From Lachnospiraceae bacterium OM04-12BH (lineage in GTDB: Bacteria; Bacillota; Clostridia; Lachnospirales; Lachnospiraceae), in NCBI GenBank assembly GCA_003490145.1, contig QULQ01000024.1:1-19646 (forward strand): a stretch of 19,646 nt of DNA, in the 5' to 3' direction. Within the stretch, counting starts at the first letter, position 1; each line of letters starts with the position of its first letter. A program made the position numbers and the translations under genes. Of the stretch, positions 1 to 6,034 are shown in pieces. The notes beneath the pieces were generated by a model. It saw only the letters and a program-made list of their open reading frames with translations, was not told the origin of the DNA and made no database searches.

Positions 1-44
1 CAGGCATTCCACCTGCTAGACTACTCGCCCTTGTCTGGGCGCAC
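1..44 (-). mobile_element. 5' end of a group II intron (runs off the left edge)
   Basis: Read on the minus strand, the sequence from 44 leftwards begins GTGCGCCCAGACAAGGGCG, the classic 5' end of bacterial group II introns (GUGYG start). CGCCC and GGGCG can pair to close the first domain I helix. Only 44 nt of the intron lie in the window, so the ribozyme core and reverse transcriptase should lie further left. The 5' exon is the start of a mobilization gene (45-69). The call rests on the intron 5' consensus only. Confidence 0.6.
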
Positions 45-69
45 AATTCCGATTTGTTGTCATCTTCAT
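45..69 (-). pseudogene. first codons of a mobilization/relaxosome gene, split by a group II intron
   Basis: On the minus strand an ATG at 69 (or 63) opens a frame reading MKMTTNRN and is then cut at position 45 by the start of the group II intron. The gene lies just downstream of the oriT-like region and of the repA/DUF3847 pair, where Tn1549-type conjugative elements carry a MobC-like relaxosome protein followed by the relaxase. That assignment is inference from position; eight residues cannot identify a family. If the intron is intact and splices, the gene may still work. Confidence 0.4.
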
Positions 70-191
70 TATACTTCATTGGCTATCGAAAAGATAGCAT
101 ATTTTATGAAACTTGTCGGCTGGGAACAGCTTGCAACGCAAGGTGTCCCCAGATGGCAAGTCCACAAAAGGGTAGCTGACGGCAGCCAGCG

Positions 192-214
192 CAGGGGAAG
201 CGTAGCGTCCCCTG
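192..214. repeat. perfect 7-bp inverted repeat in the oriT-mob intergenic region
   Basis: CAGGGGA and TCCCCTG flank a 9-nt loop. A second hairpin, GCTATC-GAAAA-GATAGC, is at 82-98, and CTCCG/CGGAG pairs at about 255-276. Positions 70-285 hold no credible gene. The run of stem-loops between the nick-like site and the mobilization gene is what is expected of an origin of transfer with relaxosome or leader-RNA structures. Confidence 0.45.
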
Positions 215-285
215 TTTGATTTGGAGCAGACCATGACTGCGGAAAATCACAGCCCTCCGGCGAGGAGCCTTCGGAGAACGCAATG

Positions 286-321
286 CACCAACCTCTGGAT
301 GGTGTATAATTGCGCCCTTAG
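286..321. other. oriT: putative origin of transfer (nick region)
   Basis: An imperfect inverted repeat (CACCAACC at 286-293, GGATGGTG at 297-304) is followed by TATAATTGCGCCCTTAG. The core TGCGCCCTTA resembles the nick regions of RSF1010 and pSK41/pIP501-type plasmids (TAAGTGCGCCCT), where an inverted repeat also precedes the nick by a few bases. Immediately after it CCCTTAGT-AA-ACTAAGGG forms another palindrome (315-332). The position between repA/DUF3847 and the start of a mobilization gene fits. The nick position itself is inferred. Confidence 0.55.
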
Positions 322-325
322 TAAA

Positions 326-622
326 CTAAGGGGTTTCCGGCTTCTCCCGTTCCAGCAGTTTTTTCAATAGTTCCTGCGTGTCCTGCCTGTGAAAAATGAG
401 TTTCAACAACAGCATGACATCATCATCTGTCAGGCGTTCCGGCTCTTGCAGAAAACTTTCCAGCATACCGCCACGAGTACAGAGCCGGTGCGTCCGTTCC
501 TTTCGGGTAAGCTGCTTTAACTGGTGCTGCAATGCCTTTTCATCATTGATGGCTTTCCGCAGTTTCTTTTCGCTTTTCTCCAACTCCCGGTTGAGCTTTT
601 CCAGCTTTGAGGTATCAGGCAA
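326..622 (-). CDS. DUF3847-type small coiled-coil protein of a conjugative element
   Basis: A 98-residue, highly charged protein. The first half (about residues 5-45) is a Lys/Glu-rich heptad region starting SKLEKLNRELEKSEKKLRK and predicts a coiled coil. The second half carries the LTDDDVMLLLKLIFHRQ type segment I associate with DUF3847 proteins next to mobilization genes of Tn1549-type elements. The start is TTG (620-622) and overlaps the end of the RepA-like gene by 8 nt, so the two are probably translationally coupled. The function is unknown; a role in transfer regulation or relaxosome binding is inferred from position next to the oriT-like site. Confidence 0.7.
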   Translation of the reverse strand: MPDTSKLEKLNRELEKSEKKLRKAINDEKALQHQLKQLTRKERTHRLCTRGGMLESFLQEPERLTDDDVMLLLKLIFHRQDTQELLKKLLEREKPETP

Positions 623-956
623 GGGCAGCGTCCTCCTTTCCCGGTATCAGCACATAAATCCGGTTTGGTTCTCCAACGCCCTGACGCACCCGCATGATAA
701 GTCCGGCGGTTTCCAGTTCATTCAGAGAACGCTTGACCGTCATGGGACTGCGGGACAGGACTGCGGCAATGGCTGTGACAGGGAAGCAGACAAACAGGAT
801 TCCGTTCTCGTCCTCCTGACCTTTGGAGAGCATAGCGTCCAGCATCCGGCAGTACATGACCTTTGCGGTGCTGCTGACTGGAAATCCTGTCAACGCTCTG
901 GGAAATGGCATACAGGGCGGCAGTGGTGTGTCTATCGTCATAAATTCAAAATTCAT
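615..956 (-). CDS. RepA-like replication initiator domain protein (short form)
   Basis: 113 residues opening MNFEFMTIDTPLPPCMPFPR, the N-terminal signature of 'replication initiator protein A' found in Tn1549/CTn conjugative elements. Residues about 58-100 (FPVTAIAAVLSRSPMTVKRS, then LNELETAGLI) form a winged helix-turn-helix with the recognition helix at SPMTVKRSL. Full plasmid RepA_N proteins are much longer, so this is only the DNA-binding part; short forms are usual in these elements, so it is not necessarily truncated. Its ATG overlaps the previous gene's stop (ATGA) and its end overlaps the DUF3847 gene, making a tight three-gene operon. It probably binds the element's own replication or promoter region. 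Confidence 0.72.
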   Translation of the reverse strand: MNFEFMTIDTPLPPCMPFPRALTGFPVSSTAKVMYCRMLDAMLSKGQEDENGILFVCFPVTAIAAVLSRSPMTVKRSLNELETAGLIMRVRQGVGEPNRIYVLIPGKEDAALA

Positions 957-1141
957 TCGGTGTGTTCCTCCTTTTTCTTTGCTCGTTTGGATAAATAACG
1001 GGGGCAGTCAATCACAACCGCCCGGAAGCTCTGCTTGCACCCATGCTGGCATTTCCGGCATAATTCGTTGTAAGTGACACGCCCCCGGTCATTGAGGTAA
1101 AAGGAAAGCTCATGCTTCCTCTTTTTGCTCATTCTCGGCAT
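953..1141 (-). CDS. small zinc-ribbon-like protein of the conjugative element
   Basis: 62 residues, rich in Lys/Arg, with ELCRKCQHGCKQ, a CxxC-x3-C cluster, and a further Cys in VVIDCPRYL, consistent with a small metal-binding fold. GGGAGG lies 9 nt before the ATG at 1141, which fixes the start; a second ATG three codons in is less well placed. The stop overlaps the repA-like start. I recognise it only as a recurrent small gene upstream of repA in Tn1549-like elements; no function is known to me. Confidence 0.6.
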   Translation of the reverse strand: MPRMSKKRKHELSFYLNDRGRVTYNELCRKCQHGCKQSFRAVVIDCPRYLSKRAKKKEEHTE

Positions 1142-1170
1142 ATTGTGTTTCCTCCCGTTTTAGTGTATGG

Positions 1171-1375
1171 TTTCGGGGCGATTTTCGGCAAAATTACAGC
1201 CATAGAGCCGATTAAAATCTCCCGAAGTATCAGCGATAGGGTAGACTATCCCCCTATCAGATTGTCGTGTTTCGGTATCATTTCGGTGTCAGTTCGCCAG
1301 TTCTCCCCGGTGTCGTTCCTCCCCTGAATCTCACAGCGGCGTATCGCTCCCTTTGGTACGCTCGTTTCGGTCAGG
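1171..1375. repeat. TTTCGG repeat cluster upstream of the repA-like operon (iteron-like)
   Basis: TTTCGG occurs at 1171, 1183, 1270, 1281 and 1365. The pair at 1270-1291 is an exact tandem of 11-bp units (TTTCGGTATCA, TTTCGGTGTCA) and the pair at 1171/1183 is spaced 12 bp. Between them GATAGGG-N10-CCCTATC (1235-1258) is a perfect inverted repeat. The 480 bases from 1142 to 1624 hold no credible gene. Helical-turn spacing upstream of a replication-initiator-like gene suggests binding sites for it. This is inference. Confidence 0.4.
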
Positions 1376-1548
1376 GTTCCTCCACATCCCTGCCAAAAGT
1401 CATGGCACTACATCGCCGGGGAAGCATATCCCACACAGGCTGGTCATTCGATTGGAATAATCCATCGATGAACTACCTGTATCATAGAACATTTTTGTGC
1501 CCTGTGCCGTATGTCCACAAAGTAGGAATTAGGGGTAAAAATCAGAAA

Positions 1549-1578
1549 TTTCCACGATTGCGGAAAGTGTGATATAAT
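1549..1578 (+). promoter_or_regulatory. sigma-A promoter with overlapping inverted repeat, upstream of the HTH regulator
   Basis: TTTCCA (1549-1554), an 18-bp spacer and a perfect TATAAT (1573-1578). The -35 region is inside an inverted repeat, TTTCC-N8-GGAAA (1549-1566), a plausible operator for autoregulation by the downstream XRE protein. GGAAAGGAG at 1607-1615 is the ribosome site for the ATG at 1625. Confidence 0.55.
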
Positions 1579-1624
1579 CCAGATAAGCGGCAGCAATGAA
1601 ACCATTGGAAAGGAGCGTGCGCCC

Positions 1625-2431
1625 ATGAAAGGAGCAACAAGCATACAGGAACGCCTTTGGGAACTCCGCAAGGACAAAGGCTTAAATCTGGAAGAACTAT
1701 CAAAGCTGAAAGGCATTTCCAAATCAGATATTGGAAGATATGAAAAAGAGGATTTTAAGGAAATCAATCATGGCAACCTTATCACGCTGGCAGACTTCTA
1801 TGGGGTCTCTGTTGATTATCTACTGTGCCGGACAGAGAACAGGGAGCAGATCAACACACCATTGACGGAGCTGCATTTGAATGATGAGATGGTGGCACTG
1901 CTGAAAAGCGGTCGGATTAACAACCGTCTGCTCTGTGAGCTTGCTACACATAAAGATTTCATCAAGTTTCTTGCAGACATTGAGATTTATGTGGACGGGA
2001 TTGCTACCATGCAGATTCAAAACCTCAATGCACTTGTCGATACCGTCCGGCATGAAATCATTGAACGGTATCGCCCAGGCGAAGATGACCCGCATTTGAA
2101 AGTGCTGCAAGCCGCCCATATCAGTGATGATGAGTATTTCAGTCACATGGTTCTGGATGACCTCAACCTGATTATCCGGGATATTCGGGAAGCCCACAAA
2201 AAGGACAGTGAGAGTGCGCCCCAGACCACCGTTGCCGATGAATTGAAAGAAAATCTCGAAGCAGTCGAAAATTTCAAGGGCAGCCGGGATGAAAAGCTGG
2301 TTGTCCTTTACTGCAAGCAGCTCGGTATCAACTATAAAAATCTGTCAGACGAAGAATTTCGCTGGCTGATTCGGATTCTCAAAAAATCAAAGAAAATGGG
2401 AACGCCTATCAGCCAGAGGAAAAAACGGTAA
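1625..2431 (+). CDS. XRE-family transcriptional regulator of the conjugative element
   Basis: 268 residues. Residues about 6-68 are a Cro/C1-type helix-turn-helix (IQERLWELRKDKGLNLEELS, then GISKSDIGRYEKEDF and ITLADFYGVSVDYLLCRTEN). The rest is a long helical domain without recognised catalytic residues, including a segment at about 80-200 (LTELHLNDEMVALLKSG...) and a basic tail. This architecture is common in regulators divergently placed from the repA operon of Tn1549-like elements. A good Shine-Dalgarno 9 nt upstream fixes the ATG. It probably controls itself and perhaps the divergent repA operon. The C-terminal ligand or partner is unknown. Confidence 0.8.
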   Translation: MKGATSIQERLWELRKDKGLNLEELSKLKGISKSDIGRYEKEDFKEINHGNLITLADFYGVSVDYLLCRTENREQINTPLTELHLNDEMVALLKSGRINNRLLCELATHKDFIKFLADIEIYVDGIATMQIQNLNALVDTVRHEIIERYRPGEDDPHLKVLQAAHISDDEYFSHMVLDDLNLIIRDIREAHKKDSESAPQTTVADELKENLEAVENFKGSRDEKLVVLYCKQLGINYKNLSDEEFRWLIRILKKSKKMGTPISQRKKR

Positions 2432-2435
2432 AAAA

Positions 2436-2479
2436 AACCGCTGTTGCATGGTTGGGGTGCCTTCCATGTAGCAGCGGTT
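2436..2479. terminator. bidirectional terminator between the XRE gene and the DUF1835 gene
   Basis: AACCGCTGTTGCATGG (2436-2451) and CCATGTAGCAGCGGTT (2464-2479) pair at 14 of 16 positions around a 12-nt loop. Seven A bases at 2431-2437 give a U-run on the minus strand, so it is strongest for the DUF1835 operon, and it follows the XRE stop directly on the plus strand. Confidence 0.75.
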
Positions 2480-2492
2480 CTTGCTGTGGTTA

Positions 2493-3455
2493 TTATTTCA
2501 TTCGTTTTCTTAATATCCGGCGATAATTTGTTTCTCCCTTTGGTGCGTCCTGTATAATTTCCAACACACCATCTTCAAGCATTTTATCAATGCGATTAGA
2601 AATCCATACATCACTAATTCCAAGTTGATATTTTCCTAAAACATTACCTATAACAATAGCCATTTTGAATTGCTCTGGCTGTTCCGCAATTTCACGAAGA
2701 ATGAAACTATCATATATATCTTCTGAAACACTTTGCAATTTACCATTTAGCATTGCACGCAAAGGTGCATTTTCATTTTGAAGTTGATTCCATTTCATAG
2801 CACAAGCTGAAAGAAATACAGGCTTAGCTTTTTCTTGTAGAGTTATATATTTTCCCCATTCGCCAGGAGAAACCTCACCCCATGCTATTTTGGATGTCAT
2901 AGTATTTTCTTTTCCATATTCCCAGGCAGGTAACTTAACCAAATAAATTGTTGTCTGACAGTTTAATGGTCGAAGTTGTTTCATAAGCCAGTACATACCG
3001 CAAAGTTCATCCGGATTATAGCTATACCAAATACGAACTTCTTCCCCAGCTACATATCGTTCAATAACCGAAGACAATGTAGTTTTAATTTTCTGTATTT
3101 TTTCTTCAACCTGATAGTCTAAATCCTCTACAAACCAGACAGACAGCATTTTCTTGAGAACATTTTTCCGCTGTTCGCCAATTCCATTATCAGAAATATC
3201 TCCCACACTAAGAGCCATATCAAAACAATAAACATCACTGCTCTTGCCTCCCAATGGAATAGCATTCTCCCAAGCAATATGTTCTTGTTCCTGTGCTTGA
3301 ATTTGTGCTTCTTTCATTTCATCTGAAGATGGAACACTCCCATCTTCGTGCCTCATAAAGACCGAAACTGCACTTCCTCTATACTTTCCCTTACCGTAAG
3401 TTTGGGCAATTTTCAAACTTCCACAGGCACTTTCACCAAATACAATTTCAATCAT
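2493..3455 (-). CDS. DUF1835 / DUF3658 domain protein
   Basis: 320 residues. The N-terminal half starts MIEIVFGESACGSLKIAQ and later carries RIWYSYNPDELCGMYWLM, hallmarks of the DUF1835 domain. The C-terminal third (about 205-315, from GEVSPGEWGKYITLQEKAKP to ILRKRMK) fits the companion DUF3658 domain and may hold a winged-helix-like end. There is no signal peptide or membrane segment, so it should be cytoplasmic. GGAGG lies 8-9 nt before the ATG and only 16 nt separate it from tnpV. The gene is clearly more AT-rich than the transfer genes around it, a sign of separate acquisition. The biochemical function of the family is not known to me; the domain call is from motif memory. Confidence 0.72.
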   Translation of the reverse strand: MIEIVFGESACGSLKIAQTYGKGKYRGSAVSVFMRHEDGSVPSSDEMKEAQIQAQEQEHIAWENAIPLGGKSSDVYCFDMALSVGDISDNGIGEQRKNVLKKMLSVWFVEDLDYQVEEKIQKIKTTLSSVIERYVAGEEVRIWYSYNPDELCGMYWLMKQLRPLNCQTTIYLVKLPAWEYGKENTMTSKIAWGEVSPGEWGKYITLQEKAKPVFLSACAMKWNQLQNENAPLRAMLNGKLQSVSEDIYDSFILREIAEQPEQFKMAIVIGNVLGKYQLGISDVWISNRIDKMLEDGVLEIIQDAPKGETNYRRILRKRMK

Positions 3456-3471
3456 CTTATATACCTCCGAT

Positions 3472-3861
3472 TTAATTACTCCCGTATGAATAAATTATAT
3501 CATGCAAAACAATTTCTTCTGCTCGGTTGTGAATGTTATTGCAACGCTGCACCCATTCCATTTGACGGGTACGCTTCAATTCCTCGGTCACGCCCTCGGT
3601 GGCTTTCATCTGCTCCATGATGGTGTCTAACCGTTCCTGTGCCTGTTCGTTCAGGTCTGCAAGGTATGTCCATAACTCCCCGGTCAAGGTCAATGTGTTC
3701 AATCTGGCTGGGTGGACTTCTCTTAAATATTCCCGGTGCATCCGTCCGTACTTTCCGATGGGGCGGTGTTCTTCCGGCAGCTTCAAGTCTGGGATGTAGT
3801 AATCTCCAACAAGGATATAATCAATTCCGTTTTCTGTTATTCTTGGTTTCAATTCGCTCAT
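3472..3861 (-). CDS. tnpV: TnpV-like transposon-encoded protein
   Basis: 129 residues with the TnpV pattern: GDYYIPDLKLPEEHRPIGKYG near residues 19-39, HREYLREVHPARLNTLTLTG, then a helical stretch with RLDTIMEQMKATEGVTEELK and the RAEEIVLHDIIY end. TnpV proteins occur on Tn4451-type and Tn1549-type mobile elements; their function is unestablished. AGGAGG sits 8 nt before the ATG. The start lies 41 nt inside the end of the upstream XRE gene, so the two are co-translated or overlapping. Length matches the family. Confidence 0.78.
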   Translation of the reverse strand: MSELKPRITENGIDYILVGDYYIPDLKLPEEHRPIGKYGRMHREYLREVHPARLNTLTLTGELWTYLADLNEQAQERLDTIMEQMKATEGVTEELKRTRQMEWVQRCNNIHNRAEEIVLHDIIYSYGSN

Positions 3862-4093
3862 GTTCCTTACCTCCTGTGGAAGCAGGCTCGTCTGGTACTA
3901 ACTCAATTACATCGGTAATCTCACAATTCAGCGTTTCGCAGATACGGGCTAATGTGTCCATGCTGATGTGCTTTCCCTCTTTGCTCATGTTGGCAATCAT
4001 ATTCGTTGTCATACCAGCGGCAAGCCTTAAATCTTCTTTTCTCATATCACGCTCTAACAGTGTGTGCCAGAGTGGTTTATAGCTGATGTGCAT
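3821..4093 (-). CDS. small XRE (Cro/C1) repressor heading the tnpV-DUF1835 operon
   Basis: 90 residues from the ATG at 4091-4093. A longer frame to 4183 exists, but its upstream part covers the promoter and a hairpin, and AGGA lies 9-11 nt before this ATG. The helix-turn-helix spans about residues 8-62: WHTLLERDMRKEDLRLAAGM, TTNMIANMSKEGKHISMDTL, ARICETLNCEITDVIEL. This is the compact YozG-type regulator. It overlaps tnpV by 41 nt. A palindrome over its promoter -35 suggests autorepression. Confidence 0.82.
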   Translation of the reverse strand: MHISYKPLWHTLLERDMRKEDLRLAAGMTTNMIANMSKEGKHISMDTLARICETLNCEITDVIELVPDEPASTGGKEHERIETKNNRKRN

Positions 4094-4122
4094 ATTATTT
4101 TCCTGCCTTTCTATCCATACCA

Positions 4123-4140
4123 CCGGGGCGGTTGCCCCGG
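4123..4140 (-). promoter_or_regulatory. GC-rich leader hairpin in the XRE-tnpV-DUF1835 5' UTR
   Basis: CCGGGGC (4123-4129) pairs perfectly with GCCCCGG (4134-4140) around a 4-nt loop. It lies between the promoter (4157-4185) and the XRE start at 4093, so it is inside the transcript. No U-run follows, so it is not a standard terminator; transcript stabilisation, attenuation or protein binding are possible. Confidence 0.5.
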
Positions 4141-4156
4141 CAGGAACTTTTCTCTT

Positions 4157-4185
4157 ATTATAACACCAATCTTGTGAAATCACAA
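4157..4185 (-). promoter_or_regulatory. promoter with palindromic operator for the XRE-tnpV-DUF1835 operon
   Basis: On the minus strand TTGTGA (4180-4185), exactly 17 bp, and TATAAT (4157-4162). The -35 box is one arm of TTGTGA-AA-TCACAA (4172-4185), a symmetric site of the kind small Cro/C1 repressors bind. The product encoded 60 bp downstream is such a repressor. Confidence 0.65.
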
Positions 4186-4247
4186 TTTATTCTTGTAGCC
4201 TGCCGCTGATACCGTCTGGATTGGTTTTTCCTTTCTTTTTGTTCCCT

Positions 4248-4291
4248 TTAATTAGCCATGAACTGCTTCATGCCCTGAGACTTAGCACCAG
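4248..4291 (-). pseudogene. 3' exon fragment of a maff2-type gene
   Basis: Directly after the group II intron 3' end the minus strand reads GAKSQGMKQFMAN-stop. Maff2-family membrane proteins of Tn1549-like elements contain the segment NPGAKSQG(I/M)KQ(L/F)MAGGG. Here it diverges after MA and stops at 4248, so the C-terminal transmembrane half is lost. The 5' exon is also gone. It is a fossil of a transfer-region gene, identified from a 12-residue match recalled from memory. Confidence 0.6.
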
Positions 4292-4374
4292 ATAGCGATA
4301 GGTAATCTTTTGATGTAATCTCCAGATTTTCCCCCGCTCCACACCGTGCATGCAGTTTTCACCGCACACGGCGT
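4292..4374 (-). mobile_element. group II intron 3' remnant (domains V and VI)
   Basis: Minus strand from 4374: a 34-nt domain V in which ACGCCGTGT pairs with GCACGGTGT, then GCGGT-GAAA-ACTGC with a 2-nt AT bulge, the canonical fold with a CGC catalytic triad and GAAA tetraloop. It is followed by domain VI-like sequence ending TTACCTATCGCTAT at about 4292. No reverse transcriptase frame precedes it: the next 60 bases give way to a dinD fragment. The intron is therefore a deleted relic that kept only its 3' end and exon junction. Confidence 0.78.
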
Positions 4375-4438
4375 TCCATCGAATTCAACAGCCGGGGTTT
4401 TTCATATACGATTTACACACTTCGTAACAGCATATTTA

Positions 4439-4618
4439 TTAAAGAATGATTGACAGCTCATAATCTTTTTTTGGTTTCGTGGCTGCTCCAGCTGCAACGA
4501 TTTTCCTGACCTCAGGAAAATCGTCTGGAATACTATGCCCACTGTTCTCACATGCGATCATTGCTCTTTTAATTACTTTTGCAAAATTCTCCCATTTTAC
4601 ATAATCAAGCAGGTGCAT
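4439..4618 (-). pseudogene. dinD: dinD (DNA-damage-inducible protein D) fragment
   Basis: A 59-residue minus-strand frame reads DYVKWENFAKVIKRAM, IACENSGHSIPDDFPEVRK and KPKKDYELS, which match the N-terminal BRO/KilA-N-like core of DinD proteins (L-x-Y-x-x-W-x-N-F ... A-x-x-x-C-x-x-S-G ... DY-x-LSRYAC). It stops two residues after DYELS, where the intact family continues RYACYLIV, and stops lie just upstream of the start. Both ends are lost from a protein normally around 270-290 residues. A perfect 28-bp palindrome (4497-4524) lies inside it. Confidence 0.7.
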
Positions 4619-4691
4619 TGGCTATTTCTAATGAGCTCGGATTGGTTGTTTCTACTGGACTCTGAGTGGTCGATTCCTCCGGGCTCTAACA

Positions 4692-4740
4692 GTCAAACTT
4701 TTGTCACCCGTTTAGGTATAAGAAAAGCCCGGAAAACCTT
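4692..4740 (+). repeat. attachment-site-like repeat, distal copy
   Basis: GTCAAAC (4692-4698), 8 nt, then a 34-nt block (4707-4740) that begins CCCGTTTAGGTATA and contains GCCCGGAAAACCTT. The same arrangement recurs at 11914-11962 in the same orientation, with 7/7 and 30/34 identities and identical spacing. At the other copy the block is half of the rpsI terminator. This suggests a duplicated core from integration at the rpsI 3' flank. Confidence 0.5.
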
Positions 4741-4758
4741 CCCGGATCAGGCTGTGCA

Positions 4759-4842
4759 CTAAACGCACTTGCCATTGATGAGCCGTTGGAATATGCAAAA
4801 CTGTATCTTGGATTTTGCCTACTGAATATTGAGAAAATTTAG
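4759..4842 (+). pseudogene. short coding-like remnant, unassigned
   Basis: A plus-strand frame reading LNALAIDEPLEYAKLYLG and ending at a TAG at 4840 looks coding in composition. The IDEPLEYA(K/R)L segment faintly recalls a small protein of Tn1549-type elements. It has no start of its own and runs out of the attachment-like repeat. Nothing more can be said; it may be chance. Confidence 0.22.
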
Positions 4843-4855
4843 GCTGAGAATTGAA

Positions 4856-4887
4856 AAAAGGCTATCCCTTTATTGAGACAGCCTTTT
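4856..4887 (-). terminator. terminator of the lipoprotein gene
   Basis: AAAAGGCT (4856-4863) and AGCCTTTT (4880-4887) form the stem; on the minus strand it ends in a run of six U. It lies 34 nt past the stop of the lipoprotein gene. Confidence 0.75.
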
Positions 4888-4920
4888 GAATTTAATTTGG
4901 CTTATCTATCGTTTATTCTC

Positions 4921-5862
4921 TCATTCAGATTCTTCTCTGTATTCAAAGACGAACCACTTTTCATTCATATAAATTTCTATTGTATCGTCTGCCCCATACT
5001 GATAACCAAATCCACTTCCAAAATTAGACTGATTATCTTCTGTTGGTATTTCAGTTCCATCGACAGTTGATGTTATTTCTCCATCCATAGTGCCACAACG
5101 TGCATCCATGATGCTTTCTCTCCCTGTATCGTAGTATAATTTACCATCTATTCTTACCATAGGTATTCTATCCCACATGGCATTTGCTTCTGTCTGTTCT
5201 ATCACGGTAATTTTATAAACCTCTCCTAATTGTGCAGGATATGATTCCATTATTTCTCCGTTATAGCTAATTTCTACGAAATCTCCAATTTGCAATTCAG
5301 GGTTCTCTTCGTTTGATATATAAAACTTATCTGCTGAATCAAGTTCCAAAGAACCATCTACCGGTTTTACTATTATTGAATCATGATTCGTTTCAATTAC
5401 CGATGCCTGAAATGTTACCATTAGCGGTCTATTATCTGCCGAAGCAAGCATTTCAGTTATACAATCACCTAAAGCAGGCGTTGGTTTATAAATTCCTTGA
5501 TATGGCTGTTCTACATATTCGATTCCTTTATCTACATAGTAAAAAAGAGTAGTTCCTGCCGCCCCATCACAATTTATATTGATCGTAATAGAATCTTTGT
5601 TGACCGGTGCATCATTGATTGATTGCTGACTGGTTGTTTCCATATCCATTAGCATAGATAAAAATTCATCAATAAACTCCGTAGCTTCACCTTCTGCGTT
5701 AGGTGACATAGCATATTTGTCACCGTCAGAGACACCAATCGATACAATATCCTCTCTGGCTGGCAATCTAATAGGATTCCCCTGTTCTTTTCTTCCACAT
5801 GCACATAACATAATTGAAACAAAGCAGCAAAGACAAACAATACTGCATAATTTCTTTTTCAT
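4921..5862 (-). CDS. lipoprotein with DUF5301 and DUF3221-like domains
   Basis: About 313 residues. Residues 1-22 are a lipoprotein signal: basic KKK, hydrophobic IVCLCCFVSIMLCAC, with the lipobox Cys at LCAC. Then IRLPAREDIVSIGVSDGD starts a DUF5301-type domain (to about 140). VTFQASVIETNHDSIIVKP through YKITVIE (about 148-225) fits the DUF3221 OB-like fold. The C-terminal part (MVRIDGKLYYDTGRESIMD ... GADDTIEIYMNEKWFVF) resembles tails of BlaR1/M56-associated proteins in Lachnospiraceae. It is probably anchored outside the membrane. The ATG at 5862 is preferred over 5868, because the G-run Shine-Dalgarno is 9 nt from it but only 3 nt from the other. Function unknown. Confidence 0.78.
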   Translation of the reverse strand: MKKKLCSIVCLCCFVSIMLCACGRKEQGNPIRLPAREDIVSIGVSDGDKYAMSPNAEGEATEFIDEFLSMLMDMETTSQQSINDAPVNKDSITININCDGAAGTTLFYYVDKGIEYVEQPYQGIYKPTPALGDCITEMLASADNRPLMVTFQASVIETNHDSIIVKPVDGSLELDSADKFYISNEENPELQIGDFVEISYNGEIMESYPAQLGEVYKITVIEQTEANAMWDRIPMVRIDGKLYYDTGRESIMDARCGTMDGEITSTVDGTEIPTEDNQSNFGSGFGYQYGADDTIEIYMNEKWFVFEYREESE

Positions 5863-5891
5863 GGTCATAATCCCCCCAAAATATATTTCGT

Positions 5892-5920
5892 ATTATACGT
5901 TATCTAAGTGTATATTTCAA
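5892..5920 (-). promoter_or_regulatory. strong sigma-A promoter of the lipoprotein gene
   Basis: On the minus strand TTGAAA (5915-5920), a 17-bp spacer and a perfect TATAAT (5892-5897), about 30 nt before the start codon. Confidence 0.75.
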
Positions 5921-6034
5921 TGTGTGGGAAATAGCCGGAACGTGTTTTTATGCATTGTGAATGCATGTTTATAGGCTCGTTTTCAGTGGGTACACAATTC
6001 CGAAAAGGGAGTATTGTTTTTATCTATACGATAA

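Noticed and set aside
42..52. CACAATTCCGA shared with 5993-6003, possibly a second intron 5' boundary
   Set aside because: An 11-nt match is expected many times by chance in 20 kb, and the second copy is followed by GTGTACCC rather than a convincing GUGYG intron start.
31..219. 62-residue plus-strand frame at the left edge
   Set aside because: It overlaps the intron 5' end, the mobilization exon and several hairpins, and shows no family features.
396..998. 200-residue plus-strand frame over the repA/DUF3847 region
   Set aside because: It is the antisense of two well-supported overlapping genes, has Ser/Cys/Arg-rich shadow composition and no ribosome site.
4535..4762. 75-residue plus-strand frame at the attachment-like repeat
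   Set aside because: It is antisense to the dinD fragment in its first half and runs through the repeat; no domain is recognised.
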